DNA of 64,000 nt from Neobacillus cucumis (GCF_016908975.1 NZ_JAFBEX010000002.1:310001-374000), one strand, 5' to 3'. Positions 27,233 through 36,896 are shown, counted from the first letter of the stretch. Numbers and translations: made by a program. Notes: a model not told the origin generated them from the letters alone.

Positions 27233-28283
27233 ATGAAAGTGACATCCCTTATTACCAGTGATCAAGTTCAAAAACAGGACTTTGAGAAAAGTGAAACGTT
27301 AAGTTTATTAAGCTCCACTCAGTCGATTATAAAAGAGGCGATTCAAAAATTAGGATATAGTAGTGACATGTATGAGCTGCTGAAAGAACCGCTAAGAATC
27401 CTTACCGTGCGCATTCCAGTCCGAATGGATGATGGTTCCTATCAAATTTTTACCGGTTATCGTTCTCAACATAACGATGCAGTAGGTCCCACAAAAGGAG
27501 GCGTACGCTTCCATCCTGAAGTAACTGAGGAAGAGGTAAAAGCACTATCCATTTGGATGAGTTTAAAATGCGGAATCACTAATCTTCCTTACGGTGGGGG
27601 GAAAGGCGGTATTATTTGTGATCCAAGGAACATGTCCTTTGGAGAACTTGAGAGATTAAGTCGTGGATATGTACGTGCTATTAGCCAAATTGTGGGCCCC
27701 ACAAAAGATATTCCGGCACCAGATGTGTACACGAACTCTCAAATTATGGCGTGGATGATGGATGAATACAGCTGCCTTCGAGAGTTTGATTCTCCCGGAT
27801 TTATTACAGGGAAACCAATTGTGTTAGGGGGATCACAAGGCCGTGAAACGGCAACAGCACGCGGCGTGGTAATTTGGCATTGAAGAAGCTGCAAAGAAGA
27901 GGGGCATTGATTTACAAGGTGCACGAATCGTAATCCAAGGCTTTGGGAATGCAGGAAGCTTTCGGATTGTAGTAGAGGCAGCAAATGGGCCAACAACACT
28001 TGAAGCAACAAAAATTTTGGATGAACGAGGAGTCCTCCTTGTACCGGATATATTGGCTAGTGCAGGTGGTGTCAGCGTTTCTTATTTTGAATGGGTTCAA
28101 AATAATCAGGGCTATTATTGGTCAGAAGAAGAGGTGGCTAAAAAACTGCGAAAAATCATGATCGATTCTTTTAAAACGATTTATGAAACATCACAGACCC
28201 ATCAAGTTGATATGCGTTTAGCGGCCTATATGGTTGGAATTAGAAAACCAGCTGAAGCTTCACGGTTCCGTGGCTGGGTATAA
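27233..28283 (+). pseudogene. Second glutamate dehydrogenase gene, frameshifted with a deletion
   Basis: A paralogue of the gene at 11845, about as similar as gudB is to rocG. It starts with a good SD (AGAGGAG) and is intact to RGVVIWH. There one extra G (near 27876) shifts the frame to a stop at 27883. The shifted reading continues [16 protein letters not shown] and GFGNAGSF, then jumps to [14 protein letters not shown]: about 83 codons of the NAD domain are missing at 27961-27965. The C-terminus ([17 protein letters not shown] to the terminal FRGWV) is intact. Two independent lesions make it dead. It sits directly after the proline genes, where it would have finished the pathway. Confidence 0.92.
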
Positions 28284-28527
28284 TGTAAAATATTCGCCAA
28301 AGTAGGGAGCTTCTTCCCTACTGGTGGATCATTAGTTTCAGTTGTGGCCAAGTCTGCATTCTTAGGTTTAAGGCTTAGAGTAAGGGGTCTCCTTCGTGCT
28401 TCTTTATCTAGTATTTTGGTTTGATGTGGGGGTTTTACTACCTGTTAAAGTAGGATAAACTCCAAAATTATCTAAAATTTATGGAAAAAAGGAAAAAATA
28501 TTCTTTTAAATGGGAGGAACTTTTTTC

Positions 28528-28689
28528 ATGTGGATTATGACTGTCCATTCCAAGAACAATATTGCGATGTTTGAGTTTGAAACTGAAAAAGAAGCAAAAG
28601 CCGCTTTTGAAAGAACGCAAGGCTGTAAATTTCTTACCCAAGTGATTTATTTTAATGATGATTATTTAGTTAAATCTACAATCTTATAA
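28528..28689 (+). CDS. Small conserved-looking protein (53 aa)
   Basis: ATG preceded by GGGAGGAAC. 53 residues: MWIMTVHSKNNIAMFEFET, then a Lys/Glu-rich helix (EKEAKAAFERTQGCKFLTQ) and VIYFNDDYLVKSTIL. A beta-alpha-beta pattern, no signal peptide. The coding-like composition and good SD argue it is real; it looks like a small uncharacterised Bacillus protein family. Function unknown. Confidence 0.6.
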   Translation: MWIMTVHSKNNIAMFEFETEKEAKAAFERTQGCKFLTQVIYFNDDYLVKSTIL

Positions 28690-28729
28690 AGTGCAGGTTA
28701 TGTATAAGGGTGTGGACGTCTACTTTCCT

Positions 28730-29210
28730 TTAAAGTTTTTTGGGGAAAATAAAATAACTATTATTCGGGATGATTTTACCTTTGAGTTGGATCGTTATAT
28801 TGTTTGGTACCGCCTTCTTATATTCGGTACACATAATAGTGACAAACCACTTTTCCTGAGAGGTTGATGCCTTACAGCTAGGGATTTATCAACTCGCATT
28901 TGCCTGCGTTTATGCAACCATTGGAACTTTTCTGTTTGAAACACTTGTTTTACCTCATTCGTCGATTCAGTGGTTTACAATACTTAGATTAGCACTCTGC
29001 TTATGCTTTTGTCATGCAGCCAATTGCTTAAAAGTACACGACACCCGAAAACACTGGGTTTCTTTTTTCGCTTGAGCATATTTTTTTAGCCATATTTGCA
29101 ATTATCTTCCTGCATGAAAATATGGGACTACAAGGTATGTTGGTGCTTTGCTCATTTTAGTTGGGGTTGTTATTGCAAAATCTACATCTAATAAACAATT
29201 ATTACTTAAG
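28730..29210 (+). pseudogene. EamA/DMT transporter remnant
   Basis: Frame-hopping traces of a drug/metabolite transporter: LGIYQLAFACVYATIGTFLF, then FLAIFAIIFLHENMGLQG, then ALLILVGVVIAKSTSNK at the C-terminus. These are in the order of the last three EamA helices, broken by at least two frameshifts. An intact DMT gene follows at 29516. Confidence 0.6.
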
Positions 29211-29221
29211 GAGATACAAAT

Positions 29222-29366
29222 ATGAATATATTTATTATCTCCTTACACCCAGAGCCAAAGTCATTTAATGGTGCTTTAAAGGACCTCGCTGTTACGGAAC
29301 TAACATCTCTGGGTCATCAAGTCAAAATATTAGATTTATATGCTATAGTGATTTCATCGAAGCTAT
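29222..29366 (+). pseudogene. NAD(P)H oxidoreductase (flavodoxin-like) N-terminal fragment
   Basis: ATG with AAGGAGA upstream. MNIFIISLHPEPKSFNGAL, then SLGHQVKILDLYA, is the start of a KefF/MdaB-like quinone reductase (FMN loop HPxPxSFN). It breaks after about 43 codons. From 29370 to 29510 an unrelated protein-like tail (FDHGTVILYQEEEERWVLL) ends just before the next gene. Confidence 0.65.
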
Positions 29367-29515
29367 AAAGGTTCTAAGGAAGCAAAAATCTTTGACCATG
29401 GAACGGTTATTCTATATCAAGAAGAGGAAGAAAGATGGGTACTATTAACCTTCCAAACAAGAAAAGCGAATGAAATGGCTGAAAATAGCGTAGAACTGAA
29501 TAGGAAGTGAATGAT

Positions 29516-30442
29516 ATGGAAAAACAGTCAAGTCTGAGAGTTTATTTGACTACAATTGTTGGTGCGGTATGTTGGGGACTTATTGGTTTATTTATTACTC
29601 CATTGTATGCTCACGGCTTCACAGCTTGGGACGTAGTTGCCATTCGGGGTATTTTTACCTTTGTTATCTTAATTCTGCTTATGGCAGCATTTTATCGTGG
29701 TCAGTTACGAACTAGATTAAAGGATCATATTTTTTTTGCTGGTGCGGGAATTTTTAGCATCGCTTTTTTTAATTTTTTTTATTTTGAAGTTTTTTCTCAA
29801 TCGAGTTTATCTCTAGCAGTAACCCTTTTATATACAGGGCCTTTGTTTGTAACCATCCTATCTAGGCTCTTTTTTAAAGAGCCCTTGACCATTCGTAAAG
29901 GCTGGGCCCTTGCTCTTGCTATTACAGGTTGTGCATTTGTTGTAGGTCTACTGCCATTCGGTCAAGAAGGTATACCTATGAAAACATTGTTAATGGGGAT
30001 TCTATCTGGATTTTGTTATGCATTGTACAGTATTTTCAGTAAACCCTTAACCAAACGGTATTCTGGATTGACAATTACAACGTACACATTTCTTTATATG
30101 AGTATTTTCATGCTACTGACAAGTGACATAGTAAGAAAGACTGATCAATTTCAACATGTAGATGTTTTGATGTCAGCGGTATTGTTAGCGCTAGTATCAA
30201 CGGTTGCAGCTTTTGTTTTGTACACTTCAGGACTAAAACATTTAGAAGCTAGTAAGGCTTCCATTTTAGCAACGGTAGAACCCATCATTGCAGTATTAAC
30301 TGGAGTACTTTTTCTTGGGGAACATCTGCGGGGGTGGCAGGTGTTAGGGATCGCATTGGTTTTGTATTCAGCAATTCTTGTCGCAGATGCAAGGTCTAAG
30401 GCTAAGAAAAGAAAAGCTGTTGATATACAATTAGTCAAATAG
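29516..30442 (+). CDS. DMT-superfamily (EamA) permease
   Basis: 308 residues from the ATG with AGGAAGTG 7 bases upstream (a GTG three codons earlier is less likely). Ten hydrophobic segments in two EamA repeats: YLTTIVGAVCWGLIGLFI at the start, RGIFTFVILILLMAAF, then the second repeat with TLLMGILSGFCYALYSIFSKP and STVAAFVLYTSGLKHL, EASKASILATVEPI, VLTGVLFLGEHL. The charged tail (DARSKAKKRKAVD) is cytoplasmic. Substrate unknown; relatives export amino acids or nucleosides. The ProX-like gene follows 13 bases after its stop and is probably co-transcribed. Confidence 0.88.
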   Translation: MEKQSSLRVYLTTIVGAVCWGLIGLFITPLYAHGFTAWDVVAIRGIFTFVILILLMAAFYRGQLRTRLKDHIFFAGAGIFSIAFFNFFYFEVFSQSSLSLAVTLLYTGPLFVTILSRLFFKEPLTIRKGWALALAITGCAFVVGLLPFGQEGIPMKTLLMGILSGFCYALYSIFSKPLTKRYSGLTITTYTFLYMSIFMLLTSDIVRKTDQFQHVDVLMSAVLLALVSTVAAFVLYTSGLKHLEASKASILATVEPIIAVLTGVLFLGEHLRGWQVLGIALVLYSAILVADARSKAKKRKAVDIQLVK

Positions 30443-30455
30443 GAGGAAAGCACCA

Positions 30456-30905
30456 CTGATACTGCTAGAACAGGAAAAAAGTGTATATGATGTTTTGGAA
30501 AAGCTAACCATTTCCTTTGAAAGGAATGAACATGTAGCTGTTTTCACAGTTGAGGAAATTCGAAATTTGGATATCGCTATTCCCGGAGGACATACTAAAA
30601 ATTTATTTTTAAGAAGTAATAAAGGGGATAAACATTTTTTAGTGATTATATCAGAAGATAAAGATGTAGATTTGAAACGTTTATCTAGGCTTATTGCTAG
30701 CACCCCGTTGAGTTTTGGTTCACCGGAAAGATTGAATAAATATTTAAAAGTTTATCCTGGGGCAGTCGGCGCTTTCGGGTTGATAAATGATACGGCTAAC
30801 CATGTACAGGTTGTCTTAGACAGTGATTTACTTGATAAAGATACAATTAACTTTCATCCCAATGTAAACACAGCAACAATCAACATTTCTCCTATAAACA
30901 TCTAA
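30456..30905 (+). CDS. ProX-like prolyl-tRNA deacylase (YbaK/EbsC fold), CTG start
   Basis: The frame is open from CTG at 30456, 9 bases after AGGAGG, giving 149 residues. The first 13 residues (LILLEQEKSVYDV) match the usual N-terminal helix of the family, so a start at the TTG of 30495 would cut it off. NEHVAVFTVEEI, IAIPGGHTKNLFLRSNKGD (catalytic Lys in the KNLFL motif), PLSFGSPERLNKYLKVYPGA and GLINDTANHVQVVLD are typical of ProXp-ala/PrdX proteins, which hydrolyse mischarged tRNA. No ATG is present near the SD. Confidence 0.8.
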   Translation: MILLEQEKSVYDVLEKLTISFERNEHVAVFTVEEIRNLDIAIPGGHTKNLFLRSNKGDKHFLVIISEDKDVDLKRLSRLIASTPLSFGSPERLNKYLKVYPGAVGAFGLINDTANHVQVVLDSDLLDKDTINFHPNVNTATINISPINI

Positions 30906-30937
30906 TGATTGTATAAAGGTAAGAAGAGATTTTAAAA

Positions 30938-31430
30938 CTAATTTTGATAGTATGGATTTAAGTGAATGAGAACCTCTTCAATATTATCATGCTTTTTCAT
31001 TAGTTCATGTTTGATTTCTCTGGTAAGATTATGTCCTTCCTTAATGGTTTTCTCGTGATCTATCGAAATTTGAAGGGTTACTAATACATAGTGGTCATGC
31101 TCCCTTGCTCTAATCCTATCGATTCGTTTAACATCTGGAAATGACGAAATAATCCTACGGTAGTCCTTCATTATTTCTGAATCTATATTTCTTTCAAGTA
31201 AAACAAAGGAATCTTTAAGCATTTCAAACGCGATTTTAAAAATTAAAATAGCAACGATTATACTAGCTATATTATCACCATAAAGGAGAACATGAATATT
31301 AAGTTTATCCCCAATAATCGATAGGATTACCCCTCCTGCAGCTGCTATCGACGCCACAATATCTACCTTATGGTCGTATGCAATTGCTACAGAAAGTGCA
31401 TTTTTCTCACTTTCTAGTTTTAGTTGAAAG
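30938..31430 (-). pseudogene. Cation diffusion facilitator, 5'-truncated
   Basis: Minus strand. The protein-like frame begins abruptly near LKLESEKNALSVAIAYDHKV (the HxxD-type metal site of TM5 seen as DHKVD), runs through two more helices and the cytoplasmic domain (LLERNIDSEIMKDYRRI, then VLVTLQISIDHEKTIKEG) to EEVLIHLNPYY. TM1 to TM4 are missing and no start with an SD is found, so the Zn/Fe/Mn exporter is not functional. Its stop converges with the ProX-like gene. Confidence 0.75.
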
Positions 31431-31546
31431 ATAGAACATGTCGGAAATCCTTTTTAAAAAAATAAAGGATTTTCCCTTTGGTCCTTATTCTGCAATACAC
31501 TTCTCTTACATATAATGCTATAAAAATTGATTAAAGGTGGATACTT

Positions 31547-32269
31547 GTGGTAGTTAATTTAGGAATCCTAATTAGTGCTTTAGGGACAACCTTGGGTGCG
31601 GTGCCCGCTTTATTATTAAGCAATGTAACACATCGTATTAAGGATAATTTGTTAGCTTATAGTGCTGGAATAATGGTAGCTGCTTCTACCTATGGTTTAA
31701 TCCCTTCAACGTTAAAGTTGTCTAATATGATTGTTTTGGTGATTGGTATATTATTAGGAACTACGACACTTACATTATTAGAGATTAGTTTACCACATTT
31801 AGAGATCGATCACTCGGTGCACGCGAACCAAAAAACCAATCCTTTTCTTCTAATCGCTGCAATGGCGATACATAATATACCTGAAGGAATGTCAGTAGGA
31901 ATTAGCTATGCTAGTCATCTTGAGGACTTAGGCTCACTCGTTTCTTTTTCCATTGGTATTCAAAATATACCTGAAGGATTTCTAGTTTGCCTATTTTTAA
32001 TTACGAATCAAATCCCAAAGGTACAAGCACTCTTATATACTGTTTTTACTGCAGGAATTGAATTAGTTTCGTCATTTATTGGTCTGCAATTAAATAATCA
32101 ATTAGATATTATTCCCTATGGGTTAGCATTTGCTGCAGGTTCCATGTTGTTTGTAGTATACAAGGAACTGATTCCAGAAAGTCACGGTGATGGTAATGAA
32201 AGATCTGCAACCTTTTCCTTTGTTATTGGCTTGTTAACCATGATATTCATTACGGAAGTATCTGGGTAA
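31547..32269 (+). CDS. ZIP-family divalent metal transporter
   Basis: 240 residues from a GTG start after AAAGGTGG; a TATAAT at 31511-31516 is a fair -10. Eight hydrophobic segments. TM4 carries AIHNIPEGMSVG and TM5 carries IGIQNIPEGFLV, the paired metal-site motifs of ZIP proteins (HNIPEG, with the usual second-site xNIPEG). The loop between TM3 and TM4 has a short His-containing stretch. Probably imports Zn or Mn. Adjacent to a broken CDF exporter on the opposite strand. Confidence 0.88.
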   Translation: MVVNLGILISALGTTLGAVPALLLSNVTHRIKDNLLAYSAGIMVAASTYGLIPSTLKLSNMIVLVIGILLGTTTLTLLEISLPHLEIDHSVHANQKTNPFLLIAAMAIHNIPEGMSVGISYASHLEDLGSLVSFSIGIQNIPEGFLVCLFLITNQIPKVQALLYTVFTAGIELVSSFIGLQLNNQLDIIPYGLAFAAGSMLFVVYKELIPESHGDGNERSATFSFVIGLLTMIFITEVSG

Positions 32270-32485
32270 TATAGTATTTTATTAGTTTATTGTTCTCTTA
32301 TAATTGGCTTACAGCTCGAAAAAATTTTTAGGGAGGATAAGAAAGTTGTCCAAGGTAAAAAATAGTAAGGAAAAAACGTCATATCATTTGCCTTTGGGGA
32401 TATATCAGTAATCATAGGATTTAGGGTAATGTAGTTTAAATTATTCGATTTTTTAAATCAGCACTGAATAACTATTTATATAGAA
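32270..32485. other. Intergenic
   Basis: AT-rich; no gene found. Confidence 0.3.
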
Positions 32486-32784
32486 ATGGCTAGGAGAATA
32501 CTCCGGCCTTTTTTATGCTCTAGAAAGGAACGTAAATTCCATAATAATAAAAAAGAGGTAAAGAGTTATGGGGTTAATCTTGAGGTGCAGTTATATACTG
32601 AAGGAACAGTTTATTATATAGAGGACATTTCTCAGCAAAGAATAAAAAAGAAATTCCCAACGTAGCCCATCAGAACATTCATAGCATAAAGCATGAAACT
32701 AGGTATCGGAAAACGTTAATTGAAAAGGTAATTGTGAATGGCACAGAAGACATAGCAGATAAAAATAAAAGAAATAGAAAATAA
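32486..32784 (+). pseudogene. Unrecognised small gene with one frameshift
   Basis: ATG at 32486 opens 59 residues (basic N-terminus MARRILRPFLCSRKERK, then VNLEVQLYTEGTVYYIED) to a stop at 32665. A +1 shift there continues in good protein-like sequence (IPNVAHQNIHSIKHETRY, KTLIEKVIVNGTEDI) to 32784. Together this would be a ~97-residue protein of unknown function. A terminator follows at 32823. Confidence 0.4.
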
Positions 32785-32822
32785 ACAGATTCAAATTATG
32801 GGTGATATCTTTTTCTTTTAGT

Positions 32823-32863
32823 AACGGCTGACCGTTACGAGGCAGATCAGCCGTTTTTTTATT
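32823..32863 (+). terminator. Rho-independent terminator
   Basis: AACGGCTGA and TCAGCCGTT form a perfect 9-bp stem followed by TTTTTTT. Confidence 0.8.
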
Positions 32864-33036
32864 ATTAGAGTGTTTGGAAGGGATTTTAATGGAAGGTAGT
32901 GGATTGATAACTCCACCACCATCACATTTGCTTTTTACTTTTCTGCATTAACAGGCAGGACGTCATCTTCCATTTGGTCAAGAAAAGCTATAATGTTGGT
33001 TAGGTCTCAAATAAATGAATTAAGGCAAAATTAAAA

Positions 33037-33069
33037 GGCATGAGTCCAGTGCAGTACCGAACTCATGCC
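33037..33069 (-). terminator. Terminator of the sugar porter/fructokinase operon
   Basis: GGCATGAGT and ACTCATGCC form a perfect 9-bp stem. On the minus strand the 3' side runs into TTTTAATTTT. It lies 64 bases past the fructokinase stop. Confidence 0.75.
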
Positions 33070-33132
33070 CAAGTAGCCGCCTAAATCCCGTGTCTAACTT
33101 TTTGGGTTCAGATCATTCTTGTATTCTTGTCC

Positions 33133-33990
33133 CTACTTTTGTGCGGAGCCTAATAGGAGACATCCTATGATTCCGGCGTTGTCGCCTAATCCTGGACTAA
33201 CGATGTATTGGTTCAAATCTGGAGTTGGCAGATATGAATTCATGATTTTTGCAAATTCATTTCGAATAAGTGGGAAAAGTTGTTTTTGTTTCATCACACC
33301 GCCGCCTAAGATGATTTTTTCAGGCCGTAAGATGACGGTATAGTCCACCAATGCCTGGGCTAAATAATAGGCTTCGAGTTCCCACACTTCGTCTTCAGTT
33401 TCAAGTTCAAATCCTTTTTTGCCATACCTGCCTTCAATCGCAGGACCGGATGCCAGACCTTCCAGGCAATTATGATGGTATGGGCATTTTCCTCGATAAG
33501 AATCATTTTCATGTGGTCGTACAAGAATATGCCCCATTTCCGGGTGTCCAAATCCTTCTAAGATCTCGCCATTTATGATCGCACCGCCGCCGATTCCTGT
33601 GCCGACCGTCAGATAAAGGCAGCTTTTATTATCTTTTGCATTGCCTTTTTGATACTCCCCATATGCAGCGGCGTTGACGTCAGTCGTCCATGCGATTGGA
33701 ACATTGAAGCGCTCTTTCACTGCTCCTAGAAAATTAAAATGACTCCAACCGGGTTTTGGGGTTGAAGTGACAAACCCGTATGTTTCTGAATTTTTATTCA
33801 CATCGATCGGCCCGAATGTTCCAATTCCAATCGATTTTAATGAAAATTGGTCAAAAAACGTAAACACTTGGTTTAGAGTTTCATGTGGAGTTGTCGTTGG
33901 AATACTGATTCTCTCAATCACTTCTAATTGATCATTGCTGATGGCACATACGAATTTCGTACCTCCAGCTTCTATGGCACCATAATACAT
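33133..33990 (-). CDS. ROK-family fructokinase
   Basis: 285 residues from the ATG after GGAGGAAAAAAAT (a TTG five codons earlier overlaps the SD). YYGAIEAGGTKFVCA is the ATP-binding start of ROK kinases, IGTFGPIDV and TTDVNAAAYGEY near 105 hold the catalytic Asp, LTVGTGIGGGAI near 130, and GHPEMGHILVRPH...CPYHHNCLEG near 153-180 is the zinc-binding ROK signature. It closely follows YdhR/ScrK-type fructokinases of bacilli. Second gene of an operon with the sugar porter 18 bases upstream, so an unphosphorylated sugar, probably fructose, enters through the porter and is phosphorylated here. Confidence 0.88.
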   Translation of the reverse strand: MYYGAIEAGGTKFVCAISNDQLEVIERISIPTTTPHETLNQVFTFFDQFSLKSIGIGTFGPIDVNKNSETYGFVTSTPKPGWSHFNFLGAVKERFNVPIAWTTDVNAAAYGEYQKGNAKDNKSCLYLTVGTGIGGGAIINGEILEGFGHPEMGHILVRPHENDSYRGKCPYHHNCLEGLASGPAIEGRYGKKGFELETEDEVWELEAYYLAQALVDYTVILRPEKIILGGGVMKQKQLFPLIRNEFAKIMNSYLPTPDLNQYIVSPGLGDNAGIIGCLLLGSAQK

Positions 33991-34008
33991 ATTTTTTTCC
34001 TCCAAAAT

Positions 34009-35388
34009 TTACATTTTTGTGGATTCACTTAAAGACGTTTTGGTTTTTATCTTTCGATTAGAACCTTTTCGGAAGTCCGCTTCAATCTGTTCCAGCGTGC
34101 GGCCCTTTGTTTCAACAACGAAAAATTTAACAAACAAAATGGCCAAAACCCCCATCACTGCATAAATCAAAAAGACGTTTGCACCGCCAATCGCCTGAAG
34201 CAAAATAGGGAATGATTGCGAAACTATTAAATTGGCAACCCAGTTACCAACACTGGCAATTCCTAAACCGGCACCACGATATTTAAGTGGTAAATATTCA
34301 GAAACAACCACCCACATCACTGGTCCCCAACTCATACAAAAAGCAGCAATAAACAAAGTCATGCAAATAAGTTCCGTCCAACCAACAGCAATGCCGCCAT
34401 GCGAAACTTTTAGTACAATAGCCATTACAATCATACTGACTGACATTAGAACGTTCCCCATCATCAACAAGCGTTTACGGCCCAGTTTGTCCACCAAACT
34501 CATTCCGACTAATACCATAATCACTTGCGCTACGCCTATTCCAATTGTGCCCAATATCGAAGCAGATGTACCAAAGCCAGCCTGCGTCAAAATCGTTGGT
34601 GCATAATAAATGACCGCATTTACCCCAACAACCTGTTGGAACATAGCAAGTAACACGGCAACGACTAATAAAGGACGCATAAATGGCTGGAATATATCGC
34701 CTTTATCCTCTTGCTGATCTATATTCATACGCTTAATTTCAGCAATTTCAGCGTCTACCATTTCTTTCGGCTTTAATTTCGCCAATATCTTCCGTGCCTC
34801 ACCCTCACGCTTGTGCACGATCAGCCAACGCGGGCTTTCAGGTAAAAATAAAACGCCAATAATCATAATTAGTGCCGGTACGATTCCTAGTCCCAACATC
34901 CAGCGCCACTGACCAGATGCTGAAAAGGCAAAGTCAACTAAATAAGCCACTAAGATGCCGATTACAATCATTAATTGGTTTAACGACGTTAAGGCACCAC
35001 GAATTTCAGCCGGAGCCATTTCCGCCAAATAAACGGGAACTAATGCGGAGGCCCCGCCAACTGCTAGTCCCAAAAAAACACGAAAGGCAATTAAAATCTC
35101 AGCTGAAGTAGAAAGAGACGAACCTATTGCACCCACGCAAAAAATAATCCCCTCGAAAAAAATAAGCCACTTACGTCCAAATTTTTCAGAAAGCGGTCCG
35201 CTTATTCCGGCCCCAATAATCGCTCCAACTAACACTGCACTGACAACCCATCCCTCCAATGAAACGGAAAGATGCATCTCTTTTTGGATAAATAGAATAG
35301 CACCGGAAATAACGCCGGTATCATAGCCAAATAAAAGACCTCCCAAAGCCCCGAAAAAGAAAATTAAAAAGGTATGTAACCCCTTCAC
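34009..35388 (-). CDS. MFS sugar porter (AraE/XylE/IolT type)
   Basis: 459 residues from a GTG start after GGGGGAG. Twelve helices with the full sugar-porter signature: GGLLFGYDTGVISGA in TM1, GRKWLIF after TM2, RVFLGLAVGGASALVPVYLAEMAP is split across TM4-5, PESPRWLI closes the first half, QQVVGVNAVIYYAPTI in TM7, DKLGRKRLL, and the C-terminal PVMWVVVSEYLP and VVETKGRTLEQIE. A proton-coupled hexose, pentose or polyol importer; the fructokinase in the same operon suggests fructose. Promoter and cre-like sites are visible upstream. Confidence 0.9.
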   Translation of the reverse strand: MKGLHTFLIFFFGALGGLLFGYDTGVISGAILFIQKEMHLSVSLEGWVVSAVLVGAIIGAGISGPLSEKFGRKWLIFFEGIIFCVGAIGSSLSTSAEILIAFRVFLGLAVGGASALVPVYLAEMAPAEIRGALTSLNQLMIVIGILVAYLVDFAFSASGQWRWMLGLGIVPALIMIIGVLFLPESPRWLIVHKREGEARKILAKLKPKEMVDAEIAEIKRMNIDQQEDKGDIFQPFMRPLLVVAVLLAMFQQVVGVNAVIYYAPTILTQAGFGTSASILGTIGIGVAQVIMVLVGMSLVDKLGRKRLLMMGNVLMSVSMIVMAIVLKVSHGGIAVGWTELICMTLFIAAFCMSWGPVMWVVVSEYLPLKYRGAGLGIASVGNWVANLIVSQSFPILLQAIGGANVFLIYAVMGVLAILFVKFFVVETKGRTLEQIEADFRKGSNRKIKTKTSLSESTKM

Positions 35389-35416
35389 AATTAACTCCCC
35401 CTATCTTTAAATTTAA

Positions 35417-35536
35417 TTTATCGCTTTCAAAAAAAACCAAAATCTCCTTCAGGATGAATGAATCATGAAAGATTTTGACTGATTTTGGTTGTAAATGACC
35501 GCTTTCGATTATATATAGATTATTATAAATAGTCAA
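35417..35536 (-). promoter_or_regulatory. Sigma-A promoter with two cre-like sites for the sugar operon
   Basis: Minus strand: TTGACT (35531-35536), exactly 17 bases, then TATAAT (35508-35513), a near-consensus promoter. TCGAAAGCGG lies immediately downstream of the -10 (two mismatches to cre), and TTGAAAGCGATAAAT at 35415-35429 matches cre with one mismatch, in the 5' UTR. The arrangement suggests CcpA repression. Confidence 0.7.
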
Positions 35537-35642
35537 TTTATTATTTTTTGAGAAAAGAAAAATGGGAGCCAGAATTTATCAGCGAAGAGTTTGGAGACTT
35601 GGACATATTAAAACTATTACTCTAAAAAGGTGTATGATTGGT

Positions 35643-36252
35643 TTGGAAAAGGACAATTTGTTTAAATGGAAGCACTATCAGCCTGATATTATTTTATTAA
35701 CGGTGAGATGGTATCTACGGTACAGGCTAAGTTTTCGTGATTTGGTGGAAATGATGGAGGAACGAGGCTTACCCATTACTCACACAACCATAATGCGCTG
35801 GGTACATCAATATGGTCCTGAGTTGGATGAGAGGAGCCGACGTCATCTCAAACAAACCAATGACTCATGGAGAGTAGACGAAACGTAAATAAAATTAAAA
35901 GGATAATGGATGTACCTGTATCGTGCAGTTGATTCAGATGGGGATACCATTGACTTTTTCCTTAGTAAAGCGAGAGATGCCAAATCAGCCAGGCGCTTCT
36001 TGAAAAAAGCCTTGGCCTTTTCGTATGTTGTCAGACCTAGTGTCATAACAGTAGATAAAAATCCTGCTTATCCAATAGCGATTCAACAGTTAAAAAACGA
36101 AAAAAAATGCCGGAAGGCATCCAAATAAGAAAAGTTAAATATCAGAACAACATCGTGGAACAGGATCATCGATTATTAAAAGGCGAGTCCTTCCTATGTT
36201 AGCTTCAAGTCTTTTGACACAGCTGCTGCCTTGTCATTTGCCAGAAGGAGCT
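35643..36252 (+). pseudogene. IS6-family transposase, several stops
   Basis: DNLFKWKHYQPDIILLTVRW through LVEMMEERGL, THTTIMRWVHQYGPEL, NDSWRVDET (first Asp of DDE), two in-frame TAA codons (near 35886 and 35904), WMYLYRAVDSDGDTIDFFLS (second Asp), ITVDKNPAYP, a frameshift in an A-run near 36105, VKYQNNIVEQDHR (Glu), then FDTAAALSFARR. Clearly an IS26/IS240-type transposase, inactivated. No terminal repeats recognised. The last part fuses into an unrelated reading frame. Confidence 0.88.
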
Positions 36253-36670
36253 TTCTACGTTTTTTCCCTAATGATTCAACCTATTGTTTTATAGTTGATA
36301 CATATTTTGATGATGCACTTCCATTTGAAACTTATTTTAGATATATAAGTTCTTATGAATCTTTTAATGATTATAAAAAACATTTGGATACACATGTAGA
36401 CCAATATTTTGAATATTTAACAGGGAATGTTATGACCAAATGGAATACAGCATTAGAAAACAAAAGAGAAACGAGAAAGAAATAGGGTAGTATGATTTCT
36501 GGTATTAAAGCTGGAATTATCCGTCCTATATTATCAAACTAGAACCAGGGTTATATATTCTGGAAACAGTACAGGTAAACGAGATAAAGTTTTCAGCACC
36601 TCAAGTTGAATCAGATGATGAAAAGTCAACAGAAGAAATTGATCATTCAGTTTTATTTATGTTCGAATAA
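36253..36670 (+). pseudogene. Unrecognised gene remnant fused behind the IS6 element
   Basis: After the transposase tail the frame continues into LRFFPNDSTYCFIVDTYF, YISSYESFNDYKKHLDTHV and FEYLTGNVMTKWNTALENK to 36485. A shifted frame then reads SWNYPSYIIKLEPGLYILE and VNEIKFSAPQVESDD to 36670. It looks like the C-terminal part of one protein whose start was removed by the IS. I do not recognise it. Confidence 0.4.
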
Positions 36671-36687
36671 ACGTGTAAGAGACCGAC

Positions 36688-36715
36688 CTTTTAAACAGGG
36701 GCGGTCTTATTGTAT
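36688..36715 (+). terminator. Weak terminator
   Basis: GACCGACC pairs with GGGGCGGTC (one mismatch), followed by TTATTGT. Ends the remnant above. Confidence 0.45.
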
Positions 36716-36890
36716 TAATTGTAAGTGAATAATTAGCCAATCTTTATTCCACTAAAGGGCAGGATTGAGGATTAAAAATGAGCATAAATAGAGGTGAACC
36801 TTATCATTTGCAAGTTGCCTTTTTACGTTTCTATTAAGCATTATTAAATATGGATACTAAATTGAATTTTTATAAAAAATGGAAGAATTA

Positions 36891-36896
36891 TCTTGA
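36891..36896 (+). promoter_or_regulatory. Likely -35 box of the SAM-riboswitch transcript
   Basis: TTGACA sits 39 bases before the riboswitch. The -10 at the correct spacing (GATAAG) is weak, so the exact start is unsure. Confidence 0.4.
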
